From assembly GCA_024734555.1 (NCBI GenBank), contig JANPWX010000010.1:3353066-3417065 (forward strand): a stretch of 64,000 nt of DNA. Direction: 5' to 3'. The notes beneath the pieces were generated by a model. It saw only the letters and a list, made by a program, of their open reading frames with translations, had not been told where the DNA came from and ran no database searches. Of the stretch, positions 33,201 to 45,200 are shown piece after piece. The first letter of the stretch is position 1, and each line of letters opens with the position of its first letter. The translations under genes and the position numbers were made by a program. Source of the DNA: Trochalopteron elliotii (Eukaryota > Chordata > Aves > Passeriformes > Leiothrichidae).

Positions 33201-36200
33201 TCGTCCTACCACCAACTTTATGTCATTGTGATTTTGGAATCATTGAATCACAGTATGTTTTGGGTTGAAAGGGACCTTAGAGGTCTAGTTCCAGCCCCCC
33301 TGCTAGGGGCAGAAACACCTTCCACTAAACTAGGTTGTTATAAATATATATAAATATATCTATATATACATTTAAAATACTTTCACTATAGGTATTTTGC
33401 TGTCTTGAAGCCTAAAGATGAGTCTTTCAAAATATTATTGAATTATTCGTATTACAAAAGGTGCAGAAGTAGACTGGATTTGTGGTCTTTCCATTAGCTG
33501 CTGTTCTGCTGCCACACTGAAAAGTCTGTGTAAAGCTCTGTTGCCTCCTAACAGAGCACTTCTGCTAAATGGGAGCTTTATTTCATTTCATTTTTCAGTA
33601 GTAAAGATAATTGAAATGTAAGATTATTTTAGAAATTATAGTATTTTTTTTCTCATTGCACTGTTGAATCTTAAACCCTCTACTCTTTCACAGGTGTATC
33701 TACATCAGCAGTTAAAGTTGCCTCTACCAGACTACCTTCCCCAAAAGGTTTGGTTGGGAATCCAACTCAGATCTTAGCACAGTTTCCCAAACAGCATCAG
33801 CAATCTCCCAAACAGCAGCTGCACCAAGTCCAACAGGCCCAACAGCAGCAGCAGCAGCAGCCACAGCAGCAGCAGCTGGTGCCGTGTTCTGTAGCCCAGC
33901 AGCAGCCACAGCAATCTCAGTTGCCAGCTGGCATCAAGCCCACCATTCAGATCAAACAGGAATCAGGTAGTTGGAATTGATTTTGGGTCACATTGATGAG
34001 GTCTGACTGCAACTCAGGAAAGTAGGGCAGAATTCTGTCCCAAAGCGTGCGTGGGGGAGTGGTCATTAAGGCATCATTTCTTGAGTACAGTGAATATAAG
34101 TAGATAGCGGAAGATGTTTTAATGTTTTCAAGTAACAGTAATTAAAGAATTTGGTTCTTTCAGTCTTCTTGTTTGGTTCAGGTATTACAGATCATGCTTT
34201 AGGTATAGAAAATAACTTCAAAAGTAATGTGATTGGCAACGTGAAATACAGCAGTTTTCTGAAGATCCAAGAGTTCAACTGTACCACCTGGAAAAAGAAG
34301 TTACTCCATGTCTTAATTATTTTCTTTGGTCCAGAAATCAAAATGTACTTTTGAGGTACTTGTCAAAACAAATACCATTAGATGTGAAAGTTGGACTGGA
34401 TTCTTTTTGTGACATTGATTAATTCAGCTGACTTTGGGCAAGTCACGTTATCTTTATTTCTTGGCTTTTCTCTGCTGTAGCACACAGTTTTTCTCTCAGC
34501 AAGAAGTAGTAAGAAATAAAGTTTGCAAAGTTATCTGGTTCTCAAATAAGTGCTATAAAAGTGCAAAGTATTTTTATGTATATTAATATAAAATCAGTAT
34601 TTTATTTTAATCCTGTCAGTAAAATTATTATTTTATATCATACTATTTAGATCAAAGAATTAAAATAGAATGAAAAAATAAACAGCCCTACTCCCATCCT
34701 TTGATAAAACTATCTTTTGGATTGTAGGACCCATTGCTTAAGAAAAATAATAGCTACTAATTAAGACATAAAAAAGGCTTCCAGCCACTGAACAATATCA
34801 ATATGAGCTTCATTTCCTTATCTTCTACAGTAAATTTTGGTTCATTGTGCTTTTTAGTTAAAAGTTTCTTTGGAAATATCATTTGCTACCAATTCTTTCT
34901 GGAAGATGTGAATCAGTTTTCATGGAAACTTTACTTTTTATCCAGTTTTGTCTCTGGATGATGCAGAGACTTCAATTTCTCTTTCAGTTTGTAGCTTACT
35001 TGCTCTGTACTGCTTTTATAGTCAGTGTAGAGAGAAGAAACATCTCTGGAGGATGTTCCACATCTCCAGTGGACAAAATTTTTCACCTAGGAATACTTGT
35101 GTACAAATTTGAGTGCTTCATCTAGATGGGATTCATCCAGGCTGTGTGTTCCATGGCATTTGGCCACCACAATGCAATGCATCGTGGAACAGATCATAAG
35201 ATGCACATCTCCTGGGTGCAGTTTTAAACAGATGTTGTGAATCTCCTGGTTTGCAACTGAGAAGTGAATCTCACAGAGGTACCATTCCCCAACACAAAAT
35301 GGAGCGAGAGGAAGCAGAATCCTGGAGGTACTAAAGGTGCCCTCATCCTTCATTCTTACTGATTCTACTCATAGCTTAAGCCAAATTTCTTTGTGGCTTT
35401 AAGATAACCAGTAAATCAAGGGAGAGCAGTTTACTCAAAGTAACCTTTCCCAGGCAGTGTCACAGTTGCTCCCTTACAGTTACTAATACTCCTTGTGCAG
35501 AAATGTTTTTTAATTTATTCAGGATGGTAAAGTTGGTCTAGGCTTATGACGCATTAGGATTTACTGAATTGATGAAGAGTTACTATGCTTCTAGGTGGTT
35601 CATTGTATATGAACCAGTTTAGTCTTGGTTGTGACCTGTTGTCTCCTGGGAAAGTTGTGGGTTTTTGTATCATGGACCAGGAAAAATAAAAAATTATGTC
35701 AAGAAATCAGTGATGGAATGGACAATGGAAGTAGCTAGGAACAGAAGCAGGCACATGAGAGGCAAAGATGATGACTTTCTTGGTATTTGCAAAATAAAAA
35801 AAAAACCCAGCCCAAAACTAAGAAAAAAAACAACCCAAAAACACCACCAAAAAACACCCCAAAAACAAACAAAACACCCCCTCAAAAATTAAATATTTTT
35901 TTTCTTGATCAAGCATACCACAAGAACCACAATGGGCTCAGAACTGAAGCCTTGTGGGGCTACTTGCCCACTAACTAGGCCTTGGTCTGAGAAAGCATTT
36001 CAGAAGGTAACTTATCGTGCCTGTATTTTAACAGTAACCTTTCTCCTTTCCTAGGTGTTAAAATAATCACTCAACAGGTGCAGCCCAGTAAAATCCTTCC
36101 CAAACCAGTTACAGCGACCTTGCCCAGCAGTAGCAATTCACCCATTATGGTGGTTAGCAGTAATGGGACTATCATGACAACTAAACTGGTCACTACTCCC

Positions 36201-39200
36201 ACTGGTAAGTTATGGCTCTGAGAAGGGAAGGGAGGGTAAACCCAGACATACAGGTGATCAAACATGGTTTCCTAGGTTTTAAAAAAGAGCACTTACCTCT
36301 TCTGAACAGTGGGCACAACAGCACATTCACAATCCTGTTGTTATTTATTCTAGATCAGGATTTTTGCACTGAGTGCTCTTTTATTCCTCTGTTTAAATTG
36401 GTACACAAAAATACCATTGTTCATTCCCCACTGGGTTTATTTCAAAGGAAGTTTTCATGCAACCTATACAGATACTTTGCACTTCTGTAGTATCTTATAT
36501 TACATGATTTATACTGATTTAACTCAAGCAGACAGGTCAGCACCATTCCTGTTTTGCATAGATGGACTTCAAAAAACATGTGACTTGCTCATAGTCCTGC
36601 AGTGAATTTATAAAAAGACCAGTAAATTGAAATTTAAGCATCCAGTGTTTTTCTGGGCATCTGATTGTATTTGTGTTTCTAGTAGATAATAATGCAGACT
36701 GTTCTGATTGTAAACTTGCATGAGGAAAACCTGAAAGGTAGCTTTATCCCAGTTTTCAGAAAACTCTTCATTTCTTGATTTTCTTTTTTTTTTTAGCATG
36801 GGCTGGGAATATTAGAACCATAGAATTGTTACAGTTGAAAAAACCCTCTAAGATCAAGTCTGACCACTAATCCAGCACCACTATGTTCACCACTAAAATC
36901 CTTGTCCCAGGTGCCGCATCCACATGGCTTTTGAATGCTTCCAGGGATGTTGATTCCACCACTTTCCTGGGCAGCTTGTTCCAATGTCCAACCACCCTTC
37001 CCATGAGCAATTTTTTCATAATATCCTACCTGAACCTCCCCAGGTGCAACTTGAGGCTATTTACTCATGTCCTTAATAAACTAATGGTTAATATTCTGTT
37101 TAACTTGTAAAGTACTCCACATTTTTGAGTATGTTAGAAAACCCAGAAGTTTCACAGTTCATTTAGTTGGTAAAATCTGTACTGTGCTCTTTTGGATGTG
37201 AACACACCTTTCTTGATGAAACAAGCTGCTTTGCTCTGTGATTTTTAGCAATTGAGGGCACTACCTGCAGCAGTACAAGCAGAATGGAATTTCAATGTTT
37301 GTGTAGCTGTTACTATTTTTGAACAAGTTTCTTTTGTGGACTCAGTTCAATTTTCATTCAGAAAAGCACTAGTTCTAAAAAAACCCAGCATTTATACTAT
37401 GTTGAGAGGTTTCTTCTGTGCTGCTGTATGCTAAGTCCATAAAATAGCATCATCATTGTAAATTATATTTTTTTCTAAGGGTGTTACTTAAACCGATCAT
37501 TGGTGGTTCTCTTCATAAGCAATCTGTGGTATAGGAGAAGTGTCATTCCTGAGAGGAAGGGATGAGATCTAGTCGTGTCATCAGAGGCCTGACTCCTGGG
37601 CATCTAAGGGAGCAAGAGGCAAACCTACAGGCATAATCTGCACATCTATTGAAAATTACAATTTTATGCACAAGGACATGAATTAAAATAAGGCAGTGGT
37701 GGAACATTTGTTAAAACACTCAGAAGACTGTTATATCAATTTAAGTTTAGTGTATACTTGAATATTGCTCTGTGGATTTAAAAATTACTAGAAGAATTTT
37801 AAAGGATGGTAATAGATTGCAGGGTAGCATATCTTTGAATGAATCTGACACACTTCTCCTGAAGTAACATATTTTTCCACATATATTAGTAGAGGATTGT
37901 GTTGTAACAGTGAACTATTTTTCTCTCTCTTTAAAACAGGAACTCAAGCAACGTATACACGGCCAACAGTGAGCCCCTCTCTGGGAGCTCGGATGGCTGG
38001 AACTCCAGGGGCTGCTGCTTATGTGAAAACTACAAGTGGTAGCATCATTACTGTAGTACCAAAATCACTGGCTACTCTAGGAGGGAAGATCATCAGCAGT
38101 AATATTGTTTCTGGTAGGCATATGAGTATTTTGTTACTGTTAAGACTTTTATTTCAGAAGTAACTTTGGGCATGCCTTAATTGTTGAGAACTTTTCTGTG
38201 GGTTACATGCTCAAATAGTTATTAGGGCCTTTACTGAAGAATTCAGAAGAAAAATGGCTGAGCATGAAGAAGAAGGCAAAAGGTAGAAGTTTGAAGATGA
38301 AGTGTCCTTAAGGATTGTGGTAGTTCTTGTGTTTAAGAAGGAAAGAGCAAATGTGAAAGAAAACTGGGAGGAAGGAGAAATGTGTGGTGGGGACTAATAT
38401 GGTGTACAGAGAGCAGAAAGATCAGAAAGCACTATTGGCCCAAATTTAAAACATTTTATAATCTCAATGCTGCCCTTCTGTTTTACCGCATGTCCAAAGA
38501 GCCAGAATAAAAATGGACTGTGGATGTTAAATTCAGCTATGCAGTCTCCACCTTATTTTGGTATCTTATCAGTGGCAGCCTGTTTTTCCTTTAGCCCATG
38601 TTCTGCCTTAAGCTTTCCCTCCCAGCTTTATGCTGTATTTTAACATGCTACTTATCTTTGTTAGTCTCCTGACTAGCCCTGGTTCTCCCTGCTGGTTATG
38701 TACTGGTACAGGTTGCCCAGAGAAGCTGGGGCTGCCCCAGCCCTGGAAGTGTTCAAGGCCAGGTTGAACAGATCTTGGTACGACCTGGTTCTAGTGGAAG
38801 ATGTCCCTGCCCTTGACAGGGGTGGAACTGGATGAGCTTCAAGGTCCCTTCCAACCCAAAACACTCAATGGTTCTACCATCTCTAACGATAAGGTCTCTT
38901 TGGGACCAGGACCAAGCACACTAATACCAGTAACAATTTCTTGGTATATGTTTAGGACTTAAACTTTGTTTAGCAAAGACCTGATATGGCACCAGCCAGC
39001 TCCAGTCACCCTAAGGTGCTGCACAAGCAATCCAGTAAGTGCTGGGCTGTAAACTGTTGGGCTGTAATCTGGTAAAGCAGTTTTACAGGTTTTGATTTCC
39101 AGAAAATTATATTTAGCGATGATACAGCATCTTCTTTGGCAACAAGTAACCTTTTTTAGCCTGTTGTGGGTGTGGTGAATTGTTACCACAATTTCTAGGT

Positions 39201-42200
39201 CTTGTAATGAATTATACACAAGTGGAATATTCTTCTGAGCAGCAACTAATGTGGGGAAATCTGTGAGTTATCCTGATGAGAATAATAATGATTGTCTTGA
39301 AAGAATACAAGTTTGGAAATCATGCCTGCTTTTTTTCTTTTGTTTGCTTAACTGTTTTTGCTAAGGGAGCAATCTTTAGATGCCTCCGAAGTCAGTAGGA
39401 TTAAATAAATCATAATCTTGTTTCACCGTTTCTTCCCTTTCCCAGAATTAGTAGACTTGTTAATTTGAAATAGGTTGTGAAGTACCTACAGTCATGACTA
39501 ATGGGTAGAAGGTAGTAAAGGAAATCATTTGGTTTGCAGCTCTGTTGTGACTGAATGGTGCTTTCCTCTGGAGGAAGGAGAAACTGTTGATAAAAGATGT
39601 CTGAGTAGCTACTGCAGTGGCAGTCTGATAGCACTGATGATTGATTCCAGTGTATGTACTTTTGTAGACTGTGGAAGGCTGACCAGAATTATCTGTCACT
39701 GTAGGTAACTAAAAACCTGATAAAGGGAATGGAACCAATTAAATACTAACATAGGAAGAGAAATAGCCAAGACAACTCTTAAAAACAAAGCAAAAACAAA
39801 AAAACCCAAACAAAAAAACCCAAAACAACCAGAAAAACAAAACCAGCCAAAAAAAACCCAACCCAAAACCACAAAAACCAAAAAGCCACCACACTTCTAA
39901 ACTTAGCTTTTATGGACTGGTTGTGAAACAATAGCATGTTTTTCTTTTTTCCTTCTTTCAATCCACTACTCATCACTTACATTACATCAGAAAGAGCTGG
40001 TGTTTCTCTTGACTGGAGATACATCCTTGGTATGTAGATTCTTCTACAGAGGTCATCTGTAGAAGAGTATTTGTCTGTGCAAATAGGACCTTTTGTTGAG
40101 TATTAGTGATGTCATTACCCCACCCTAATTCCAGCCTTTGAAAAGTTCTACATGTTTGCCTGAGAAAGCTGTGTTAGTCTGCTCTGTAACTGGTGAGAAG
40201 GGGTTGCCTGTCCTAATATAGAATACATTATGTTCCCCTGGGCACACCTGTTCTTACTGTAGATGAAAGATTTGTCAAGTTGGCATGTAATCTTTCCATG
40301 TTGAGTTGGGTGACATGAATTCCCATTCCAGAAGCTGCTGGTTTCTTGATGTGCTGTCAGATTTAAATACAATGATTCCTCTATAGCTTACCAACTTCTT
40401 TGGTGAAAGGAAATATACAAAATGTGATAAACTTTACATTATTTCTTTTCCCACAAAAATTTAGGAACTACAACCAAAATCACTACAATTCCAATGACAT
40501 CGAAACCCAATGTGATTGTTGTGCAAAAAACTACTGGAAAAGGAACTACAATTCAAGGGCTTCCAGGCAAAAATGTTGTCACAACACTGTTGAATGCTGG
40601 GGTGAGTAATTGTTTCAAGTCTCAAGTGGAGAGCCTAGTGACAAGCTGTGTGGTGGCTGCTGCATTCATTCTGCTAAAGGCTCAATTAAAAGCAAACTGT
40701 GCATGAGCTCTGTAACAGATCCAGCATGCCTTGATGTCAGGGGTGTTTGAAAACTGACTGTGGTTTGCAGAATATGATTCCATGTTTAAAGGAAACTGGG
40801 GATGTTTTCAGAGGTACAGGAAAATACAAACTTTAGAACTTGGGTTTTTTTCCCACGGATAATGATTTTGTATTCCTGAATTAAATTAAATAGATGAAAA
40901 TTACTAGAATCTTACCCTGATTGCTCCAGTGAGAACTGGGGTCCTGTTTTAACTTGCATCTCCAGCCATTTGTGTTTTGGGTATAAAGGGCAGAAATAAA
41001 CTGTGTCTTCACAGTGGGGGAACCACTTTCGGTTAATGTGGTGTGTACCATTATGACATCCTGTGCCCTGGGTATGGCATAGTGGTGAGTTATTTTTTTG
41101 GATAACCTGAGGTATACCTAAGAATAAAATCAAGTTTCTGGCATCAACTGAGCTTATCCATAAGTACTTGTAAATAAAAATTATCAATGTTCCTAGGTAA
41201 AACTGTGAGATTTAATGCCTTAGTCCTGTAAAATTTAAAAGACTGCTTCAGTAGCAGAACTACTGAAGGGTTTTTTAAAATATTTTTTGATTTAAAATTG
41301 TTATTTTTTAAATCTTCTTTGATTTTTTTTTTAAGGTTTTGAACTTCCCTAGTTTTAGAATTAAAGGTATATTTGCAGACAAGTGGAAATCTTAGGAAGT
41401 TTACACAATAGTAGCTACCAAAATGGGATGGTATTTTTGAAACAGGTATGGTTTGGGGGATTTTCAGCTATTTCATGGATATTGGTAGGAACTGGCTACT
41501 AATGTTGTTACTCACTTTGTTGCTGTGCAGAGCTTAAAAAAAAGCATGCTCAATGTCTTTGCTCTTCTTAAGCTATCAGGACTCTAGTCATATGTAAACA
41601 CTATTCTATAGTCAAATGATTCCTGTAAAACTGCTGTGAATCTGCATTTTTTGATGAAGTGAACTTCTAGTTGAAAAAAAATCCATACATAATTAATGTC
41701 TTGGTCCCAGAGACAGTGCCAAAATCTGTATTTAAATAATTTTTTTAGAATCTCAATTCAAGTTTTGTAGATGTCTTGCCAAAGTTAGCGTTAACAGAAA
41801 TTGGTGGTCTTAAAAAAACATTTGTGAAGGATTTGAAGAAAGTTCCAATTTAAAAAACTTCATGTCTTTTAGTTACTTTTTTTACTTACCCCTTCAGAGC
41901 TGCTCAAACGGTAAGGTAATGGAAAAGTGGATTTTGGTAGCTTTTTCCATTCAAAACCATAGGTTCTTTTGTTCTTGGTCATCTAATGTATTTTGTATCA
42001 AATAAATGTAGTTGTGGCAGCAGATTTATTTCATGGTACACATATAACTGTATTTTTTTGGAAAATTGGGTCTCACTGAACAATTCCATTAAGTTAACCT
42101 TTAAACTTTGACTTCTCTACAGGGGGAGAAAACTATTCAGGCAGTGCCAGCAGGAGCAAAACCTGCTATCATCACTGCCACAAGACCCATCACAAAAATG

Positions 42201-45200
42201 ATTGTTACACAGCCAAAAGGAATAGGGTCCACGGTCCAGCCAGCCACCAAAATCATCCCAACTAAAATTGTTTATGGTCAGCAAGGGAAAACACAGGTAC
42301 AGTGAGGACCCCTTTCTGTCTCGGAATGTACCCCTAAATTTTAATGGGAAGTAAATAGTTTTTCAGTGTGTTTCCTCACTTGTTCCAGGTTTAATACATA
42401 TCTGTGGGGAATGAGATTTAGTGGTGTAATGAGGTGGGCTCGATCCTGATTTCTCAAGCACAGTATCTGCATTTGTTAGCTTTTTCTGAAGGCCTAGAGC
42501 AAGCCAAATGGATTTACTAAGCCTTTTCTGTAGCTGAAACTGTCTGGCCATTGCTCCAGATACTTGTTTGCATCTTACAGCTAATGGTCAGACCATTAGA
42601 AATAAAGATGCAGAGTCTGGACATAGGTCATTCATCAAATCTGAGATTTTATTGAAGTTTATTTTCTGCTTAATACCTGTTCTGGCTGTCCCTGCAACCG
42701 TGTGTGGTTGGTGGGGCTGTATACAGAGAATCTGGCTTATTTTTGGATGCTTTCAGTTTCAGCATTTTCTCTGGCTGCACTTAATATTTGAAAGAACTAA
42801 ACTTTTATCAGATGCAACATTTTGTGTGTTTTGGTTGTTCAAGACTGTATTTTTTGTGGAAGTGCTTGTTCTTATCAGTGCAGTGCATGTTCCAGCTCAC
42901 TTGCATAGCTTTCACTTATCACACTAGTTTTATCTGGTCCTGAAAAATAACTATTTAGTGGTTTATTGTGTTGAGCACTTCAAATTACTGAGTAAGAAGT
43001 ACATTCTTGTGCATTGCTGTTTACTTGGGCTTTGTGGTTTAATAATCAAAGTTGCTGAATTTAGAGGTAGACTGTCTAAGTAAAATGTTACGTAGGTGGT
43101 GTACATAGATCTGAGTGGCACCCTGTACTTTGATTGCTCAGATCTGTTTCTTGAGTGCTTTTACTATAAACAAAATTTACCTTTCTAATTAGGTTCTCAT
43201 AAAACCAAAGCCAGTGACATTTCAAGCAACAGTTGTGAGTGAACAAACCAGACAGCTGGTGACTGAAACGTTACAGCAGGCTTCAAGGGTAGCAGAGACA
43301 GGAAACTCATCTCTTCCAGAAGTGAAAGAAGAACCACAAACCTACACTGACAGTAGCTCTTCTTCTACAGAGTCTTCCCAGAGCTCTCAAGGTCTGTGTT
43401 GGTGTCACATAATGTATGAGTGGACTGTCTTCCAAGCGTGCCAGCTTGCTCCACAGAGCTCTGTGTGTCTCCTTTAGCACAGGTTTCACCCCGTCTGTTT
43501 GCAGTGAAGCACCATTGTTCCCTTACTTTTATATTTTTTTCTTTTGAGCTACTTACTTGCTTTCATTAATCCTTAATATTTTAAATTAATAATTTCTTTC
43601 ATTAATTTGTACTTACTCGCTTTCATTAATCTTGAAAAGTGGTGATAAAGGTGTCTTGCTGAGCTCCAACTTGCTGTTACAATGCAACCTGTTCCCTCTT
43701 CCTGGAGAGTCTGCCAGAGCTAGGCAGGGTAGCAAGTTTTGGAGGTTATTTTGGCAGTCCATGCTCTGCCACTGTCCTTCTGGAGCGTACTGAAGCATCT
43801 CTCTGTCTGAAAGCTGCTGTGGGACCAGCACAAATCTCGGTCCTTTTATAGACATGCATGTGCATCAGGACATGTATCAGTCTTGATGGGAATTCTGCCC
43901 TGGCTTCAAGCCATGATATGGATGCAGTGTTTTGTGTGTAAGAGGAGCATAAATAAAAGGGCATAAACAAAATCCAACCTGTGTTCAGGAGTGACCATGA
44001 TATGTATCACTACAGCAAGTAAAAGTAAGTGTCTCAGTGAAAGCTTTGTACCTTTTCTATGTAATTTTGTAACTGTTGGTCTATATGGCCATTTTTAAGT
44101 AAGTTCTGAAAAAGTTCTGAAGATTCAACCAACTTACCAAAATTTAGGTGCTGTTAGTTCAGAAAGCTGAATACATGGTGATCACCTGAACACTTCAGGA
44201 AAAAAAGTTCAATCCAAGGCAAATTCAACATGCAAAGAAACCTGGTGAACTTTGATTTTTCAAACAAAATCTTTTACAAAAAACTAAGACACAGAACTTT
44301 TGTTTTTTGCTGGAAACTGTTCATAACTTCAACAGTGTTTTACTTCAAGAATCAGTTGAAATAGAAACTAAAGTGTTGCAGAATGAGAGTATGACTCCTT
44401 GGCAATGTTCAAAGCTAGTAAGTAATGAGTAATTTGGTATAATTTTGAGCTATCACTCTGTTTTAAAACAAGAAGTTGGATGAGAGCCCTCCAACCCTAA
44501 ATGGTTCTGTGATGACTTGAACTGGCACCAGGTTGCCCAGAGAAGCTGTGGCTGCCCCATCCCTAGAAGTGTCCAAGGCCAGGTCAGACAGGGCTTGGAG
44601 CAACCTGGTCTAGTGGAAGGTGTCCCTGCCATTGGCAGGGGGTTAGAATGAGATGGGCTTTAAGGTTTCTTCCAACCCAAACCATTCCATGATTCTATGA
44701 TGTGCCTGTTTTTTTTGCAAACAGATTCTCAGCCTGTAGTCCATGTGATTGCTTCACGAAGTCAAGATTGGTCAGAACATGAAATTGCTGTGGATACAAA
44801 CCCTACAATAATTTACCAGGATGTATCCAGTGAATCTCAGTCAGCAACTTCCACAATAAAAGCTTTGCTGGAACTTCAGCAGACAACAGGTCTGAAAACC
44901 CATGAGATTGTTTAGGATAACTTCAGAGATTATTTTTGCTTAAGTAGGCTTTTGTAATAAGTTTTGTATTTGAAAAGCACTTATCTTGAATCAGCTTGAT
45001 TCCTTCCTTTTTATCCTATATCAGTTTGTTTGCATCTATTCTATAATGTTCACTATATTTAATTAAACTGGTACATTTATATTATAGGTTTATTTTGTTA
45101 TGAAGGTTTATATATTAGAGGTTGATTTTATGCTTTGCTTTTCTTCTAAAGCAGTGAAGGAAAAGTTGGAATCAAAGCCAAGGCAGCCTACCATTGACTT

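Larger units (their letters stand above)
31673..33693 (+). other. EMSY: EMSY intron 8
   Basis: About 2 kb, containing the GAAT microsatellite (32261-32308) and a short CR1 tail followed by an (AT)-rich run (33237-33375). Confidence 0.5.
38114..40464 (+). other. EMSY: EMSY intron 11
   Basis: About 2.35 kb, with a sense CR1 tail (38701-38880) and an A/C-rich tract (39778-39895). No exon recognised. Confidence 0.5.
43392..44724 (+). other. EMSY: EMSY intron 14
   Basis: About 1.3 kb. Contains a 20-bp direct repeat (ACTTAC-GC-TTTCATTAAT, 43551-43570 and 43611-43630) and two adjacent CR1 tails (44475-44516, 44521-44701) that run almost to the exon 15 acceptor. Confidence 0.6.

Noticed and set aside
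33724..33909. Alanine-rich minus-strand frame
   Set aside because: It is the complement of the CAG-encoded polyglutamine of EMSY exon 9.
42568..42927. 119-codon frame in EMSY intron 13
   Set aside because: Hydrophobic but without motif or similarity I know; no support as an exon in the EMSY phase.
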